64,000 bases of DNA from Planctomycetota bacterium (GTDB taxonomy: Bacteria > Planctomycetota > B15-G4 > SIAN01). Position 1 is the first letter of the stretch. The number at the start of each line of letters is the position of its first letter. The DNA is taken from positions 62,001 through 126,000 of the forward strand of contig JAEUIC010000001.1 of assembly GCA_016795285.1 (NCBI GenBank), read 5' to 3'. Below, in pieces: positions 53,807 to 62,700 of this stretch. Both the position numbers and the translations under genes were made by a program. The notes below the pieces were generated by a model. The model saw nothing but the letters and a program-made list of their open reading frames with translations. It ran no database searches and had not been told where the DNA came from.

Positions 53807-54119
53807 GGGAGACGGAGTTCCGGTGGAGGTGGACTCGACGAAGGCGCCGAGCCAGAAGGGGCGCGCGGTCGATCGACCGCCGCGCCGATCAGTGCGTGAC
53901 GACGCCCCGCGCCGCAATCGCGGCGACGCGACGACCCGCGCAGGACGCGGGCGCCGAAGTCTCCGGGCCGTAGCCCAGGACTCGCTGATTCACGCTTCGC
54001 ACCGGCACCGGCGCCGCACGCTGGCGGCGCCACCCGCGAGCGCGCGCCACCAACGGCGCCGCGATCGCGAGGCGGGAATGTAGCGCGCGGGGAGCGGGGC
54101 GCCAGCCCGTCGCGCTCTC
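53807..54119 (-). other. non-coding region upstream of the methyltransferase gene, possible structured leader
   Basis: Some 313 nt with no convincing gene. On the minus strand a -10-like TACATT at 54082-54077 has the GCTAnnnTC context found before other genes here. Downstream of it are two hairpins: a GGGC/GCCC stem with TACG loop (53978-53963) and CCCGCG/CGCGGG (53951-53935). They may form a regulatory leader. Confidence 0.35.
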
Positions 54120-55694
54120 TCAGAGATCGACGTACGCGAGTTCCGAAGCGACCAGCTTGCCGGTCGGCGCGATCTTGTAGGCGCGCACCCCGACGTGGAA
54201 GCCGAGCGCCGGATTCGGCGCGCTGTCGGAGAAGGTGAAGGTGTTGTCGGCCGCGAAGACCGTCTGCAGCAGCGGGACGAAGACCGGCGAACCGGAGATC
54301 TCCTCGACGGCGAGGAAGACGAGACCGCCGGCCGCACCGCGGAAGACCTTCCCGTCGATGGCCTGATCGGGCGCCGGGTGGCTTGGCGCCAGCGTCAGCG
54401 TGAGTTCGGCGGCGGCGTAGGCGTAGGCGACGCCCCAGTCGCTGCCCGACGCCGTGTCGTTCTTCGGCGCGCCGCAGACGATGGTGTCGTCGGAGACGGC
54501 GACGCTCGTGCCGAAGCGGTCACCGGCCGCGCGATCGCTGGCGACGAGTTGGCCATCCGCGACCCACCCCGTCTTCTTGCCCCAGCGGAAGAGCCACGCG
54601 GCACCGGAATCGACGGCGCCCGACGTGTCGTTGTCCTGATGGCCCACGACCACGAGATCGCCGCGGATCGCGACGCTCTTGCCGAAGAAGGAGAACGGCG
54701 CGAGGTTCGGATTGGCGATCCGGGCGGTCTGCCCCCAGGTGCCGCCGCTCCGCTCGAAGATGTAGCAGTAGCCGACCGAGCCGATCGAGGTGCCGTAGCT
54801 CTCGCCCTGAGCGGTCGCGACGATGCGATCACCGCTGATGGCGACGGCCGTGCCGAAATCGTTGAAGGTGTAGTTGTTGGCGATGGTCAGGTCGGCCGTC
54901 TGGCTCCACGTCGAGCCGGTCCGCGTGAAGACGCTCACCGCACCGGCATCGAGCCAGCCGCCGGTGTCGGCGAGCGTCGACGCCACGACCGCGGTCGAGC
55001 CGTCGATGCCGACCGAGCGGCCCGCCTGGTCGCCGTGCCACGCGTTCGAATCGAGGAGCTGTCCCTCCTCGATCCACTTCACGGTCGGGTCCTGCCAACG
55101 GAACACGTAGGCCGCTCCCGCGTCGACGAGTCCGCCGAAGTCGACGTTGTTCGCTCCGACCACGAGCGAGTCGCCGCTGATGGCCACCGAGAAGCCGAAC
55201 CCGTCCCCCGCCTTGCCGCCGCTCGGCACGAGCTTCTGCTCCTCGTTCCAGAGCTTCGTGACCGCGTCGTATCGGTAGACGTAGACCTGCCCGGCGTCGA
55301 CGCCCTTCGCCGTGTCCTTGGCCTTGGCGGTCACGACCACCTTGTCGCCGTCGGCTGCGACGGCCGTCCCGAAGCGCGCGTCGTACTCAAAGTCGCTGGC
55401 GAAGAGCTGCTTCTCCTGCGCCCAGAGGCCGGTGACGGCGCTGCGCCGAAGGATGAACGCCGTGCCCGCCTGGAACGCCTTGGTGCTGTCGAACGGAGCG
55501 CCGACCACCATCACGTCGCCGCTGGTGGCGACGCTCGAGCCGAACTCCTGGTAGAGCGTGCCGGTCGCCGGCGTGAGCGACTGCTGCTCCGTCGCCTGCC
55601 CGCGCGCCGACGACGCGAGCACGAAGCCGATCCCGAGGCCGGCGAGCGCGCCGAGCCGAACCGATCGACCGCTGCCACCGCTTCCGATACGCAT
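54120..55694 (-). CDS. secreted FG-GAP repeat protein
   Basis: 524 residues. Signal peptide to about residue 33 (ASSARGQ). Seven repeats of the FG-GAP type follow, each starting with a FGxSVAxxGDxxVVGA pattern (FGSSVATSGDVMVVGAP, FGTAVAADGDKVVVTA, FGFSVAISGDSLVVGAN and others), forming one seven-bladed propeller. The C-terminal about 100 residues are a separate beta domain (LTLAPSHPAPDQAIDGKVFRG). These repeats differ from the DxDGD type in the other proteins of this window and resemble the eukaryote-like integrin form. Secreted, possibly adhesive; no catalytic residues seen. GAGG precedes ATG 55694. Stands alone. Confidence 0.88.
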   Translation of the reverse strand: MRIGSGGSGRSVRLGALAGLGIGFVLASSARGQATEQQSLTPATGTLYQEFGSSVATSGDVMVVGAPFDSTKAFQAGTAFILRRSAVTGLWAQEKQLFASDFEYDARFGTAVAADGDKVVVTAKAKDTAKGVDAGQVYVYRYDAVTKLWNEEQKLVPSGGKAGDGFGFSVAISGDSLVVGANNVDFGGLVDAGAAYVFRWQDPTVKWIEEGQLLDSNAWHGDQAGRSVGIDGSTAVVASTLADTGGWLDAGAVSVFTRTGSTWSQTADLTIANNYTFNDFGTAVAISGDRIVATAQGESYGTSIGSVGYCYIFERSGGTWGQTARIANPNLAPFSFFGKSVAIRGDLVVVGHQDNDTSGAVDSGAAWLFRWGKKTGWVADGQLVASDRAAGDRFGTSVAVSDDTIVCGAPKNDTASGSDWGVAYAYAAAELTLTLAPSHPAPDQAIDGKVFRGAAGGLVFLAVEEISGSPVFVPLLQTVFAADNTFTFSDSAPNPALGFHVGVRAYKIAPTGKLVASELAYVDL

Positions 55695-55877
55695 GAAGGC
55701 CTCGCTGACGAATGGGGTCCTGCGCCAGCGGCACGAACGTCTCGCCGCGGCTTGCTCCCCTTGCCATCCGAAGGCGTCGCGCGATGTGTCAGGAAATCCG
55801 GCCGAGGGTGCCGCGGCGGCGAATCCCCCGGGGCGACTCCCCGGTGACGCCCCTCATGGCCGCGTACCGCTACCCCC

Positions 55878-57542
55878 TCACTCCGCCCAGAACACCTCGA
55901 GCGTCAGCGGATCGCGGTCGAGCAGCAGCAGGTCGTCCTTCTGGTCCCCGTCGAGATCGGCGGTGACCAGCAGGCGATCGGTCTGCGGGATGCGGCTCGC
56001 GTTGGGGCTCGCGACGGCGCTCGGGTCGGGGAGGCCGAGCAGGCGCGTCGCCGTCTTGCCGGCGATGGCGGCGCGCAGCGCGGAGCCGGGGGTCGGCACC
56101 CAGTCGACCAGCTCCATCAGCTCGATCTTGACCACTTCCTTGCCGGCGGCGACGCGATCGAAGCGGGCCATCAGCTCGGCGCGCAAGGTCGCGAAGGTGG
56201 GATCACCGGCCGCCGACAGCGCCGCCTTGCCGCGATGGAGCGCGATCACGCCGTCGCGCTGCAGGTCGGCCACGTCGCCGCGCACGCCGTCGCCGTCGAG
56301 GTCGAGCCCGACCGGCACGCGCAGGAACTCGCCGGCCAGCCGCTTCACCACCGGGCTCTCCTCGAGCTCGTCCTGCAGGCCAAGGAGCGCCGGCAGCTCG
56401 ACCACGAGGCGGCGGCGGCGTGACGGGCTCTTGCTGAAGCGCAGCGTCGCTTCCTGGAAGTAGGTGAAGCAGTCGAACTCGAGGTTGCCGCCGACGATGA
56501 CCCACAGCAGCACCTGGCCGATCGAGACGTCGGCCACCTGCAGCAGGCAGAGGTCCTCCTTGCCGTCGCCGTTGTCGTCGCGCGCGAAGGCGAGCAGCAG
56601 GTTGCCGCTGACCTTCAGCACCTGCGCCGCCTTCGCGCGATCGATCCCCTGCGCCCCGCCCGCGTAGAGCGACACCTTCGAGCCCTGCCGCAGCAGCAGG
56701 TCGGCTTTCGCGTCGCCATCGAGGTCGCGCACCTCGGCGCTGACGCTGCCCGAGAACGCCTTGAAGAGGTTCGCCGGATCGAGCACGCCACGCGGGCCGC
56801 TGTCGAGCTTCTTCTTCAGCTCGTCGAGGTCGAGCTCGACGGTCGGCGCTTCGGGCAGCGAGCCGTCGGGGCGCGTCCAGAAGAACTGCAGCCGATCGTC
56901 CGACTCGAAGACGAGGTCGGCGCGGCCGTCGCCGTTCTGGTCGACGACCTCGAAGGCCGGGATCGCCACCGACGCCGCCACCGCCGGCCGATCGTCCTCG
57001 GGCGCGGCGAGCGTCATCGACTGGTCGACGCGCTGGCGCACGGTCGGACCGCGCTTCCCGACGCCGTCGGCGCCGACGAACCAGAGCTCGAGGCCGCGCG
57101 CCGTCGGCAGCGCGAAGTCCTGATCGCCGTCGCCGTCGAGATCGCGCGCGAACGGGAAGGCGTAGACGCCTCCCGGCAGCGCGATCCCGGCGACGCGCGC
57201 CGCTTCCTGCGGCGGCTGGCCAGCGCGATGGCGCTGCAACAGGCCCTCCTCGCGCACCGTCAGCAGCGCCGCCGGCCGCGCCGTCTCGTCGACGCACCAC
57301 GCGAGCGTCCGCGAGCTGCCGCGCGCGATCGAGTGCAACGTCGTGAGCCCGCCCCCGCGCGCGAGCGTCGCGATCTGCAGCTCGTCGGGCTGCGCGATCA
57401 GCAGCTCCTGCCGCCCGTCGCCGTCCCAATCGAGCAGCGCGAGCCCTTCGGTGTCGCGCGGCAGCGCGACCGGCACGCCGCGCACCGGATCGTCGGCGAA
57501 GCAGGCGACCGCGCCGGCCAGCACCGCGAGGAGCGCGCTCAT
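55878..57542 (-). CDS. secreted FG-GAP/VCBS protein, third gene of the PDZ operon
   Basis: 554 residues. A short signal peptide (MSALLAVLAGAVACFAD) is followed by VCBS-type motifs: LLDWDGDGRQELL, DLDGDGDQDFAL, DQNGDGRADLV, DLDGDAKADLL, DDNGDGKEDLC, GLDLDGDGVRG and DLDGDQKDDLLL. A helical insertion (about 380-480) interrupts the repeats. It starts inside the stop codon of the preceding FG-GAP gene (ATGA) and is therefore translationally coupled to it. Probably secreted and surface-bound with its two operon partners. No enzyme motif seen. Confidence 0.88.
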   Translation of the reverse strand: MSALLAVLAGAVACFADDPVRGVPVALPRDTEGLALLDWDGDGRQELLIAQPDELQIATLARGGGLTTLHSIARGSSRTLAWCVDETARPAALLTVREEGLLQRHRAGQPPQEAARVAGIALPGGVYAFPFARDLDGDGDQDFALPTARGLELWFVGADGVGKRGPTVRQRVDQSMTLAAPEDDRPAVAASVAIPAFEVVDQNGDGRADLVFESDDRLQFFWTRPDGSLPEAPTVELDLDELKKKLDSGPRGVLDPANLFKAFSGSVSAEVRDLDGDAKADLLLRQGSKVSLYAGGAQGIDRAKAAQVLKVSGNLLLAFARDDNGDGKEDLCLLQVADVSIGQVLLWVIVGGNLEFDCFTYFQEATLRFSKSPSRRRRLVVELPALLGLQDELEESPVVKRLAGEFLRVPVGLDLDGDGVRGDVADLQRDGVIALHRGKAALSAAGDPTFATLRAELMARFDRVAAGKEVVKIELMELVDWVPTPGSALRAAIAGKTATRLLGLPDPSAVASPNASRIPQTDRLLVTADLDGDQKDDLLLLDRDPLTLEVFWAE

Positions 57543-59080
57543 CGCTTCGCTCCGCCGCGCGACACGAACAGCGTGAACGCCCGCTCGTGGCGCAGCACGA
57601 GGTCGGCGACGCCGTCGAGGCTCAGGTCCCACGTCTCGAGGCGCGTCACCGGCGCGGACGGCTGGAACGACGCGAAGGGCGGTTCGATCAGCTGCAGCCG
57701 CTCCCCGTCCTTGCGCACCGCGCGGATCTCGATGCGACCATCGAGCTGCGTCGTCACCAAGTCGTTCACCCGATCGCCGTCGAAGTCGCCGCCGAGGTTG
57801 AGCAGCAGCGACTCCTGCACGCGCGCCAACTGCTCCGGCTTGAAGTGGCGCTCGAACGAGAAGTCGGGCGACTTCGACCAGCTCGCGCCCGCTCCGCCGC
57901 GGAAGACATGGAACGCCGAGTCGAGCCGCACCGTCGCCAGCGTCGAGAGGCCGGTCGGCACGTCGAGCACGCGCGCGGTCAGGTCGACCTTCCCGTCGTG
58001 GTCGACGTCGAGCAGCCCGAAGTCGACGCTCATCCCGGCGAGCTTCACGCGCGCGGAGGGCGCGTCGGCGATCTTGGCGCCGAGCGGCTGCCCGGGATCG
58101 GGCGCGGAGGTCCAGGCGAGCGCGACCTTGTCGTCGTCGTCGGTCGAGAAGCTCACCAGCTCGCGGCGGCCGTCGCCGTCGAGGTCGAGCCAGTGGCGCT
58201 CCGACGCGTCGCGCGCCCCTGCCGGCAGCTCGATGACCGCCTCGCGTTCGCCCTTGCGCGTCGCGAAGAGCGCCGGCGCGACGTGCCAGCGACCGTTCAC
58301 GACGTCGACCCGCTCGAACTGGCCGTCGCCGTCGAAGTCCTCGAGGCGCGGCAGCAGGAAGCGGCGGCGCCGCTCGAGCAGGAACGCGCCGGTGAGCGTC
58401 GGCTTCGAGCTGCGCGCACCGGGGAAGAGCGACGGGTTGGCGCCGAGCTCGCCCGCGCGCGTCTCGACGCCGCCCGAGCCGAAGCTGAACGAGCCGCGCG
58501 CCGCGCGCGACGGCTCCTCGTAGCAGCCGAGATGGCAGCGCACGCGCAGCTGCCGCCCCTGCGCCGACGCCTCGATCGCGACGACCGCGAGGCCGCCATC
58601 GGCCGACATCGCCAGCAGCTCCTCCGTCCCGTCGCCGTCGAGATCGGCGACCAGCCGCCAGCACGGCAGCCGCTCCGGATCGGGCAGGTCGGGGAAGAAG
58701 GCGAAGTCGAGCTCGCGGCGGACGTTGCCTTGCAGCCCCTCCTTGGAGGTCGACAGCGACCAGAGCGTCGCACGCGTCATCAAGAGGAGCTCGCGCCCCG
58801 CCTCCTCGCGCAGGTCGAGCAGCGAGAAGGCGACCACGTCGGGCGGCACCGCGAGCTGCCAGTCGGGCGCCGGCGGGAAGCTCGCGTCGGCGCGCTGCTT
58901 CCAGAGCCGCAGCTTCCGCTCGCCCGGCGCGATGGTGGCGACCAGCAGGTCGACGCGCGTGTCGCCGTCGACGTCGATCAGCTGGTACTCGAAGCGGTCG
59001 CTGCCGACGTCGAGGCGCGACTCGACGAACGCCGGCGCCTCGAGCGACGCCACGGCCGGCGGCGGCGGCTCCACCGTCAC
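57539..59080 (-). CDS. FG-GAP/VCBS protein, second gene of the PDZ operon
   Basis: 513 residues. The start is GTG 59080, overlapping the stop of the PDZ lipoprotein gene (GTGA), and the upstream reading in the same frame does not look coding. VCBS motifs include LIDVDGDTRVDLL, VADLDGDGTEELL, DFDGDGQFERV, LDLDGDGRRELV, LDVDHDGKVDLT and GDFDGDRVNDLV. No signal peptide is seen after this start, which is odd for the family: it may be held by a partner, exported by another route, or the true start may be different. Its neighbour downstream has one. Confidence 0.85.
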   Translation of the reverse strand: MTVEPPPPAVASLEAPAFVESRLDVGSDRFEYQLIDVDGDTRVDLLVATIAPGERKLRLWKQRADASFPPAPDWQLAVPPDVVAFSLLDLREEAGRELLLMTRATLWSLSTSKEGLQGNVRRELDFAFFPDLPDPERLPCWRLVADLDGDGTEELLAMSADGGLAVVAIEASAQGRQLRVRCHLGCYEEPSRAARGSFSFGSGGVETRAGELGANPSLFPGARSSKPTLTGAFLLERRRRFLLPRLEDFDGDGQFERVDVVNGRWHVAPALFATRKGEREAVIELPAGARDASERHWLDLDGDGRRELVSFSTDDDDKVALAWTSAPDPGQPLGAKIADAPSARVKLAGMSVDFGLLDVDHDGKVDLTARVLDVPTGLSTLATVRLDSAFHVFRGGAGASWSKSPDFSFERHFKPEQLARVQESLLLNLGGDFDGDRVNDLVTTQLDGRIEIRAVRKDGERLQLIEPPFASFQPSAPVTRLETWDLSLDGVADLVLRHERAFTLFVSRGGAKR

Positions 59081-60042
59081 TTGCCGCTCTCCTCGAGCGC
59101 CCCGACGCCGCTCTCCCACGCGAGGAAGCGCAGGATGCTGGTCTGCGTGGTCGGCCCGTCGTGCGTCCGCTTCCACAGCCAGATCAGCCAGAGATCGAGC
59201 ACCACGATCTCGCCCTTCTGCTCGTCGGGCGTCTCGCTCCACGAGATGAGCGGCCAGAGGGAGAGCTTCGTCAGGTGGCGCTCCGGCTGGTGGAGCTCGA
59301 CCTCGACGCGGCGCGGCGTCGCGTTGGCATCGAGGCGATCGAGCACGTCGAGCGCGACCTCCTGCCCCGGCTCCATCCGCGAGACGCGCGCGAAGAGGTC
59401 GGCCGCGCCGACGACCGGCGTGCCGTCGAGCGCGACGATGGCGACCCCGGGCCCGACGCCGGCGGCGTGGAGCGGGCTGTCGTCGGCGAGTTCGTCGAGG
59501 CGCGCCACCAGCCGCGTCGCGCCGCTGCCGGCGAGCGCCGTGGTGGTGGCGCTGCAGCGCAGGAGGCGCCGTTCGAGGAAGCGATCGGTGGTGGTCGGCT
59601 CGGGGACGCTGCGCGAACGCACGGTGAGCGCCGCGCGCCGCACCGCGCCGTCGCGCTCGAGTTCGAGCTGCCACTGCGCGCCCGGCGCCGCGCTCGAGAG
59701 CAGCGCCGTCCACTGGTCGAGCCGCTCGAGCTTGGCGCCGTCCACCGAGAGCAGCCGATCGCCGCCGACCAGCCCCGCCTCCTCGGCGGGCGAGCCGGGC
59801 GCCACCGCGGCGATGCGCAGCCCCGCCATGAACTCGAGCGAGTCGAGGCCGCCGCTCAGCGCCTCCGCCAGTTCGAGGCCGACGAACGGGGTGCCGCTCG
59901 GCCAGCCCGGTTCGCTGCGCGGCAGCGCTTCGTAGCTCGGCGCGCTCGGCAGCCCTTCGTCTTCGGGCGGCGGCGCGACCGTGACGCACGCGCTGACGGT
60001 GAGCGACGCCGCGAGCGACGCCGCCAGTTCTCGCAGCTTCAT
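59077..60042 (-). CDS. lipoprotein with two PDZ domains
   Basis: 321 residues. The signal peptide ends in LTVSAC, a lipobox, so the protein is lipid-anchored. Two PDZ domains are visible: about 70-145 (LRIAAVAPGSPAEEAGLVGGDRLLSVDG, in parts) and about 165-245 (DDSPLHAAGVGPGVAIVALDGTPV). No protease domain is attached. PDZ domains bind C-terminal peptides, so it may gather the two FG-GAP proteins of its operon or guide proteins to a protease. AAGGAG precedes ATG 60042 by eight bases. First gene of a three-gene overlapping operon, divergent from the HlyD-like operon. Confidence 0.88.
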   Translation of the reverse strand: MKLRELAASLAASLTVSACVTVAPPPEDEGLPSAPSYEALPRSEPGWPSGTPFVGLELAEALSGGLDSLEFMAGLRIAAVAPGSPAEEAGLVGGDRLLSVDGAKLERLDQWTALLSSAAPGAQWQLELERDGAVRRAALTVRSRSVPEPTTTDRFLERRLLRCSATTTALAGSGATRLVARLDELADDSPLHAAGVGPGVAIVALDGTPVVGAADLFARVSRMEPGQEVALDVLDRLDANATPRRVEVELHQPERHLTKLSLWPLISWSETPDEQKGEIVVLDLWLIWLWKRTHDGPTTQTSILRFLAWESGVGALEESGK

Positions 60043-60117
60043 CGGCACCACTCCTTCGGGCCGCGCGCGTCGCATCGGGAGAAGCCCGCAGCGCGGCACT
60101 CGGTTCGGGGGCCGTCG

Positions 60118-60124
60118 TACCATA
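60118..60124. promoter_or_regulatory. candidate bidirectional -10 between the two divergent operons
   Basis: TACCATA reads as TACCAT (60118-60123) on the plus strand and TATGGT (60124-60119) on the minus strand, both TAnnnT. It lies 76 nt from the ATG at 60042 and 85 nt from the GTG at 60209, nearly central. No clear -35 hexamers. Confidence 0.4.
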
Positions 60125-60208
60125 CCGGCTCGCGCGCGGCCGCTCGTCGCGCGCTTGGCGCTGCATCCACCGACCGGAACCCTACCGGACCCCCATCGGA
60201 GAACTGCC

Positions 60209-61447
60209 GTGTTCGCGACCCGCTGGAAGAGCCCCGCGTTGCTCCTCGCGCTGCTGGTGCCGATGGGCGCGCTCGTCGCCGCCGCGCCGCTGCAGGAGGC
60301 CCCGAAGTCGCTCGAGCGGCAGGGCACGCTGGTGCCGGCCGAGGCGAGCGAGGTGAAGCTCGCGCTCGAGTCGTGGTCGAGCCCGCTCGAGCTGCTGGAA
60401 GTGGTGGCGCACGGCACGCCGGTGCGCGCGGGCGACCTCTTGGCGCGCTGCAAGCTCGACCCGCTCGACGAGGCGCTGGCGGCGGCGGAACGCGACCTCC
60501 GCTCGACCGAGATCCGCCACCAGAACGCGCGCGAGCAGGCGCGCCTCGAGATCGAGTCGGCCGACGTGCGGCTGGCCGACGCGGCCGAGGCGATCGAGGA
60601 TGCCGAGAAGGCGCTCGCGCTGTGGGAGAAGACCGAGCTCGAGCTGAAGCGGCGCGGCGTCGAGCTGAACGACGGCTACAGCCAGGACAACCTCGAGGAC
60701 CAGCGCGACGAGCTGGCGCAGCTCGAGAAGATGTACACCGCCGACGAGCTCACCGACGCGACCGAGGAGATCGTGCTGAAGCGGGCGCGCCGGCAGCTCG
60801 CGCGCAGCGAGGCGAGCTACGAGCTGCAGAAGGCGCGCCGCCGCATCGACGAGGAGGTCGGCGATCCGCAGACGCTGAAGCAGAAGAAGCGGGCGGTGCG
60901 CGATGCGCGGAACGGCCGCGATCGGCTGGTGCGGCAGCTCGAGATGGAGAAGCGCAGCCGCGACGACTCGCTGGCGCGCCTCGAACCCGAGATGAAGGCG
61001 GCGCGCGAGCGGGTGGAGCAGCTGCGCCGCGACCGCGAGCGGCTCACGCTGCGCGCGCCGCAGGCGGGCGTCGTGCTGCACGGCGCGCTCGACGACTACA
61101 AGCCGGGCCGCAGCCCCGCGCGCCATCAGGTCGGCGGCCAGCTCGCCGCGCGCGGCACCCCGTTCACGGTGGCGAAGCCGGGCGCGATGGCGGTGGCGCT
61201 CGACCTGCCCGAATCGCACGTGCTGAAGCTCCCGCAGGGGATGGCGGTCACCGTGAAGCCGGCGGCCGACGGCGCGCGCTCGCTGGTCGGGCGGCTGCGC
61301 TTCGACCGCTTCCCGAGCCCGCGGACGGCGGGCGGGCCGGAGAACGGCTACGAGGGGACGGTCGAGCTCGACGGCGCGGAGCCGAGCTTCGTGGCCGGCA
61401 TGCGCTGCACGGTGGTGATCGAGGTCCCGGCGAAGGGCGGCACGTGA
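60209..61447 (+). CDS. HlyD-like periplasmic adaptor with long coiled coil
   Basis: 412 residues. Start GTG 60209 has GGAG seven bases upstream. A signal peptide (to about residue 27) is followed by a half-lipoyl-type segment (about 50-80; GTPVRAGDLLARC), a helical hairpin (about 85-285) rich in Glu/Arg/Ala heptads, and the second half (LTLRAPQAGVVLHG), then a beta-barrel end (MAVTVKPAADGARSLVG). This is the order of membrane-fusion proteins. No ABC transporter or outer-membrane channel gene is next to it, which is unusual. It is coupled to the next two genes by GTGA overlaps. Confidence 0.82.
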   Translation: MFATRWKSPALLLALLVPMGALVAAAPLQEAPKSLERQGTLVPAEASEVKLALESWSSPLELLEVVAHGTPVRAGDLLARCKLDPLDEALAAAERDLRSTEIRHQNAREQARLEIESADVRLADAAEAIEDAEKALALWEKTELELKRRGVELNDGYSQDNLEDQRDELAQLEKMYTADELTDATEEIVLKRARRQLARSEASYELQKARRRIDEEVGDPQTLKQKKRAVRDARNGRDRLVRQLEMEKRSRDDSLARLEPEMKAARERVEQLRRDRERLTLRAPQAGVVLHGALDDYKPGRSPARHQVGGQLAARGTPFTVAKPGAMAVALDLPESHVLKLPQGMAVTVKPAADGARSLVGRLRFDRFPSPRTAGGPENGYEGTVELDGAEPSFVAGMRCTVVIEVPAKGGT

Positions 61448-62700
61448 ACGCGGCGCTGCTGTTGGCGGCGCTGCTGGGAGGCGATGCCACGCCGCTGCCC
61501 GCCGGCGCGCCGGCCCCCGCGATCAGCGAGCTCGGCAAGGGCTACGGGCCGGCCGCCGCGGCGCTGAAGGGCGAGGCGCTGCGCCGCGAGGTGGTGCTGG
61601 CGATCGACCGCGGCCGCGATTGGCTGATCGCGAACCAGAACCAGGACGGCGGGTTCGGGACGCACCACACCGCGCGCGGCTGGGAGATCCTGGCGTCGGT
61701 GCCGGGCTCGCTCGAGGCGTTCCACGTGGCGACGTCGGCGCTGTGCGTGATGGCGCTCGACCAGTGCGTGCGGCCGACGGCGGAGTCGGCGGCGGCGGCG
61801 AGTCGCGGGCTCGACTACCTGCTCGCGAACCATGACGTGAAGCGCCAGAACGGGATGGAGTTCTACAACACCTGGGCGCTCGGCTACGGGCTGCAGGCGC
61901 TCGGCGAATGGGGCTTGGCGCACCCCGACGACGCGCGGCTGCCGGCCATCAAGGCGGCGTGCCGCAAGCTGCTCGACCGGCTGCCGAGCTACCAGATCCT
62001 CGACGGCGGCTTCAGCTACCTCGACTTCGACCTGCAGTCGATCCCGCCGAGCGATTCGGAGATGACCTTCACCACCGCGACGGTGCTGATCGGCGTCGAG
62101 CGCGCGGAGCGGCTCGGCGAGAAGGCGCCGGAGGGGCTCGTGAAGAAGGCGGTCGAGCGGCTGGCCGCCGGCCAGACGCCGGAGGGATCGTTCCTCTACG
62201 GCCGTTACCTCTGGCAGAACCCGCGGCGCGGCATCAACGAGCCGAAGGGCTCGGCGTGCCGGACGCCCGGCAACCTCTACGCGCTCGAGGCGTTCGGCCG
62301 CAAGCCGAACCACAAGGTCGCCTGGTCGGAAGCGGTCGACAACCTCGTCAACCGGTATGTGGGGTTCCAGCAGATCGCCGTGCGGCGGCCGGTGCCGCAC
62401 GAGTCGTGGTACAGCATCAGCGGCTACTTCTATCTCTACGGCTTCTACTACGCGGCGCTGGTGCTGGACGAGAAGCTGCCGATCGAGCAGCAGCGCGACT
62501 ACTTCCCGTCGCTGGCGCGCGGCGTCCTCTACTGCCGGCAGCCCGACGGCTCGTTCTGGGACTACCCGCTCTACAACTACCACTACCACTACGGGACGGC
62601 CTACTCGCTGCTGGCGCTGTCGCGCGCGCCGGACGGGTGGCTCGACGCGCCGGCGACGCCGGCCGCGGTGGCGGCGCCGGCGACGGCAGGAGGCTCGTGA
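61444..62700 (+). CDS. secreted squalene-cyclase-like toroid protein
   Basis: 418 residues. Start GTG 61444 overlaps the previous stop. A weak signal sequence (MNAALLLAALLGGDA) precedes alpha/alpha toroid repeats with QW-like motifs: QNQDGGFG, LDGGFSY, PEGSFLY and PDGSFWDY. There is no DxDD or DxxTC-type catalytic acid that I can see, so it is more likely a binding or scaffold toroid, as in Planctomycetota terpene-cyclase-like proteins, than a true cyclase. A His/Tyr-rich YNYHYHYGTAYS lies near the end. It sits between the HlyD-like and PqqB-like genes, all overlapping. Confidence 0.8.
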   Translation: MNAALLLAALLGGDATPLPAGAPAPAISELGKGYGPAAAALKGEALRREVVLAIDRGRDWLIANQNQDGGFGTHHTARGWEILASVPGSLEAFHVATSALCVMALDQCVRPTAESAAAASRGLDYLLANHDVKRQNGMEFYNTWALGYGLQALGEWGLAHPDDARLPAIKAACRKLLDRLPSYQILDGGFSYLDFDLQSIPPSDSEMTFTTATVLIGVERAERLGEKAPEGLVKKAVERLAAGQTPEGSFLYGRYLWQNPRRGINEPKGSACRTPGNLYALEAFGRKPNHKVAWSEAVDNLVNRYVGFQQIAVRRPVPHESWYSISGYFYLYGFYYAALVLDEKLPIEQQRDYFPSLARGVLYCRQPDGSFWDYPLYNYHYHYGTAYSLLALSRAPDGWLDAPATPAAVAAPATAGGS

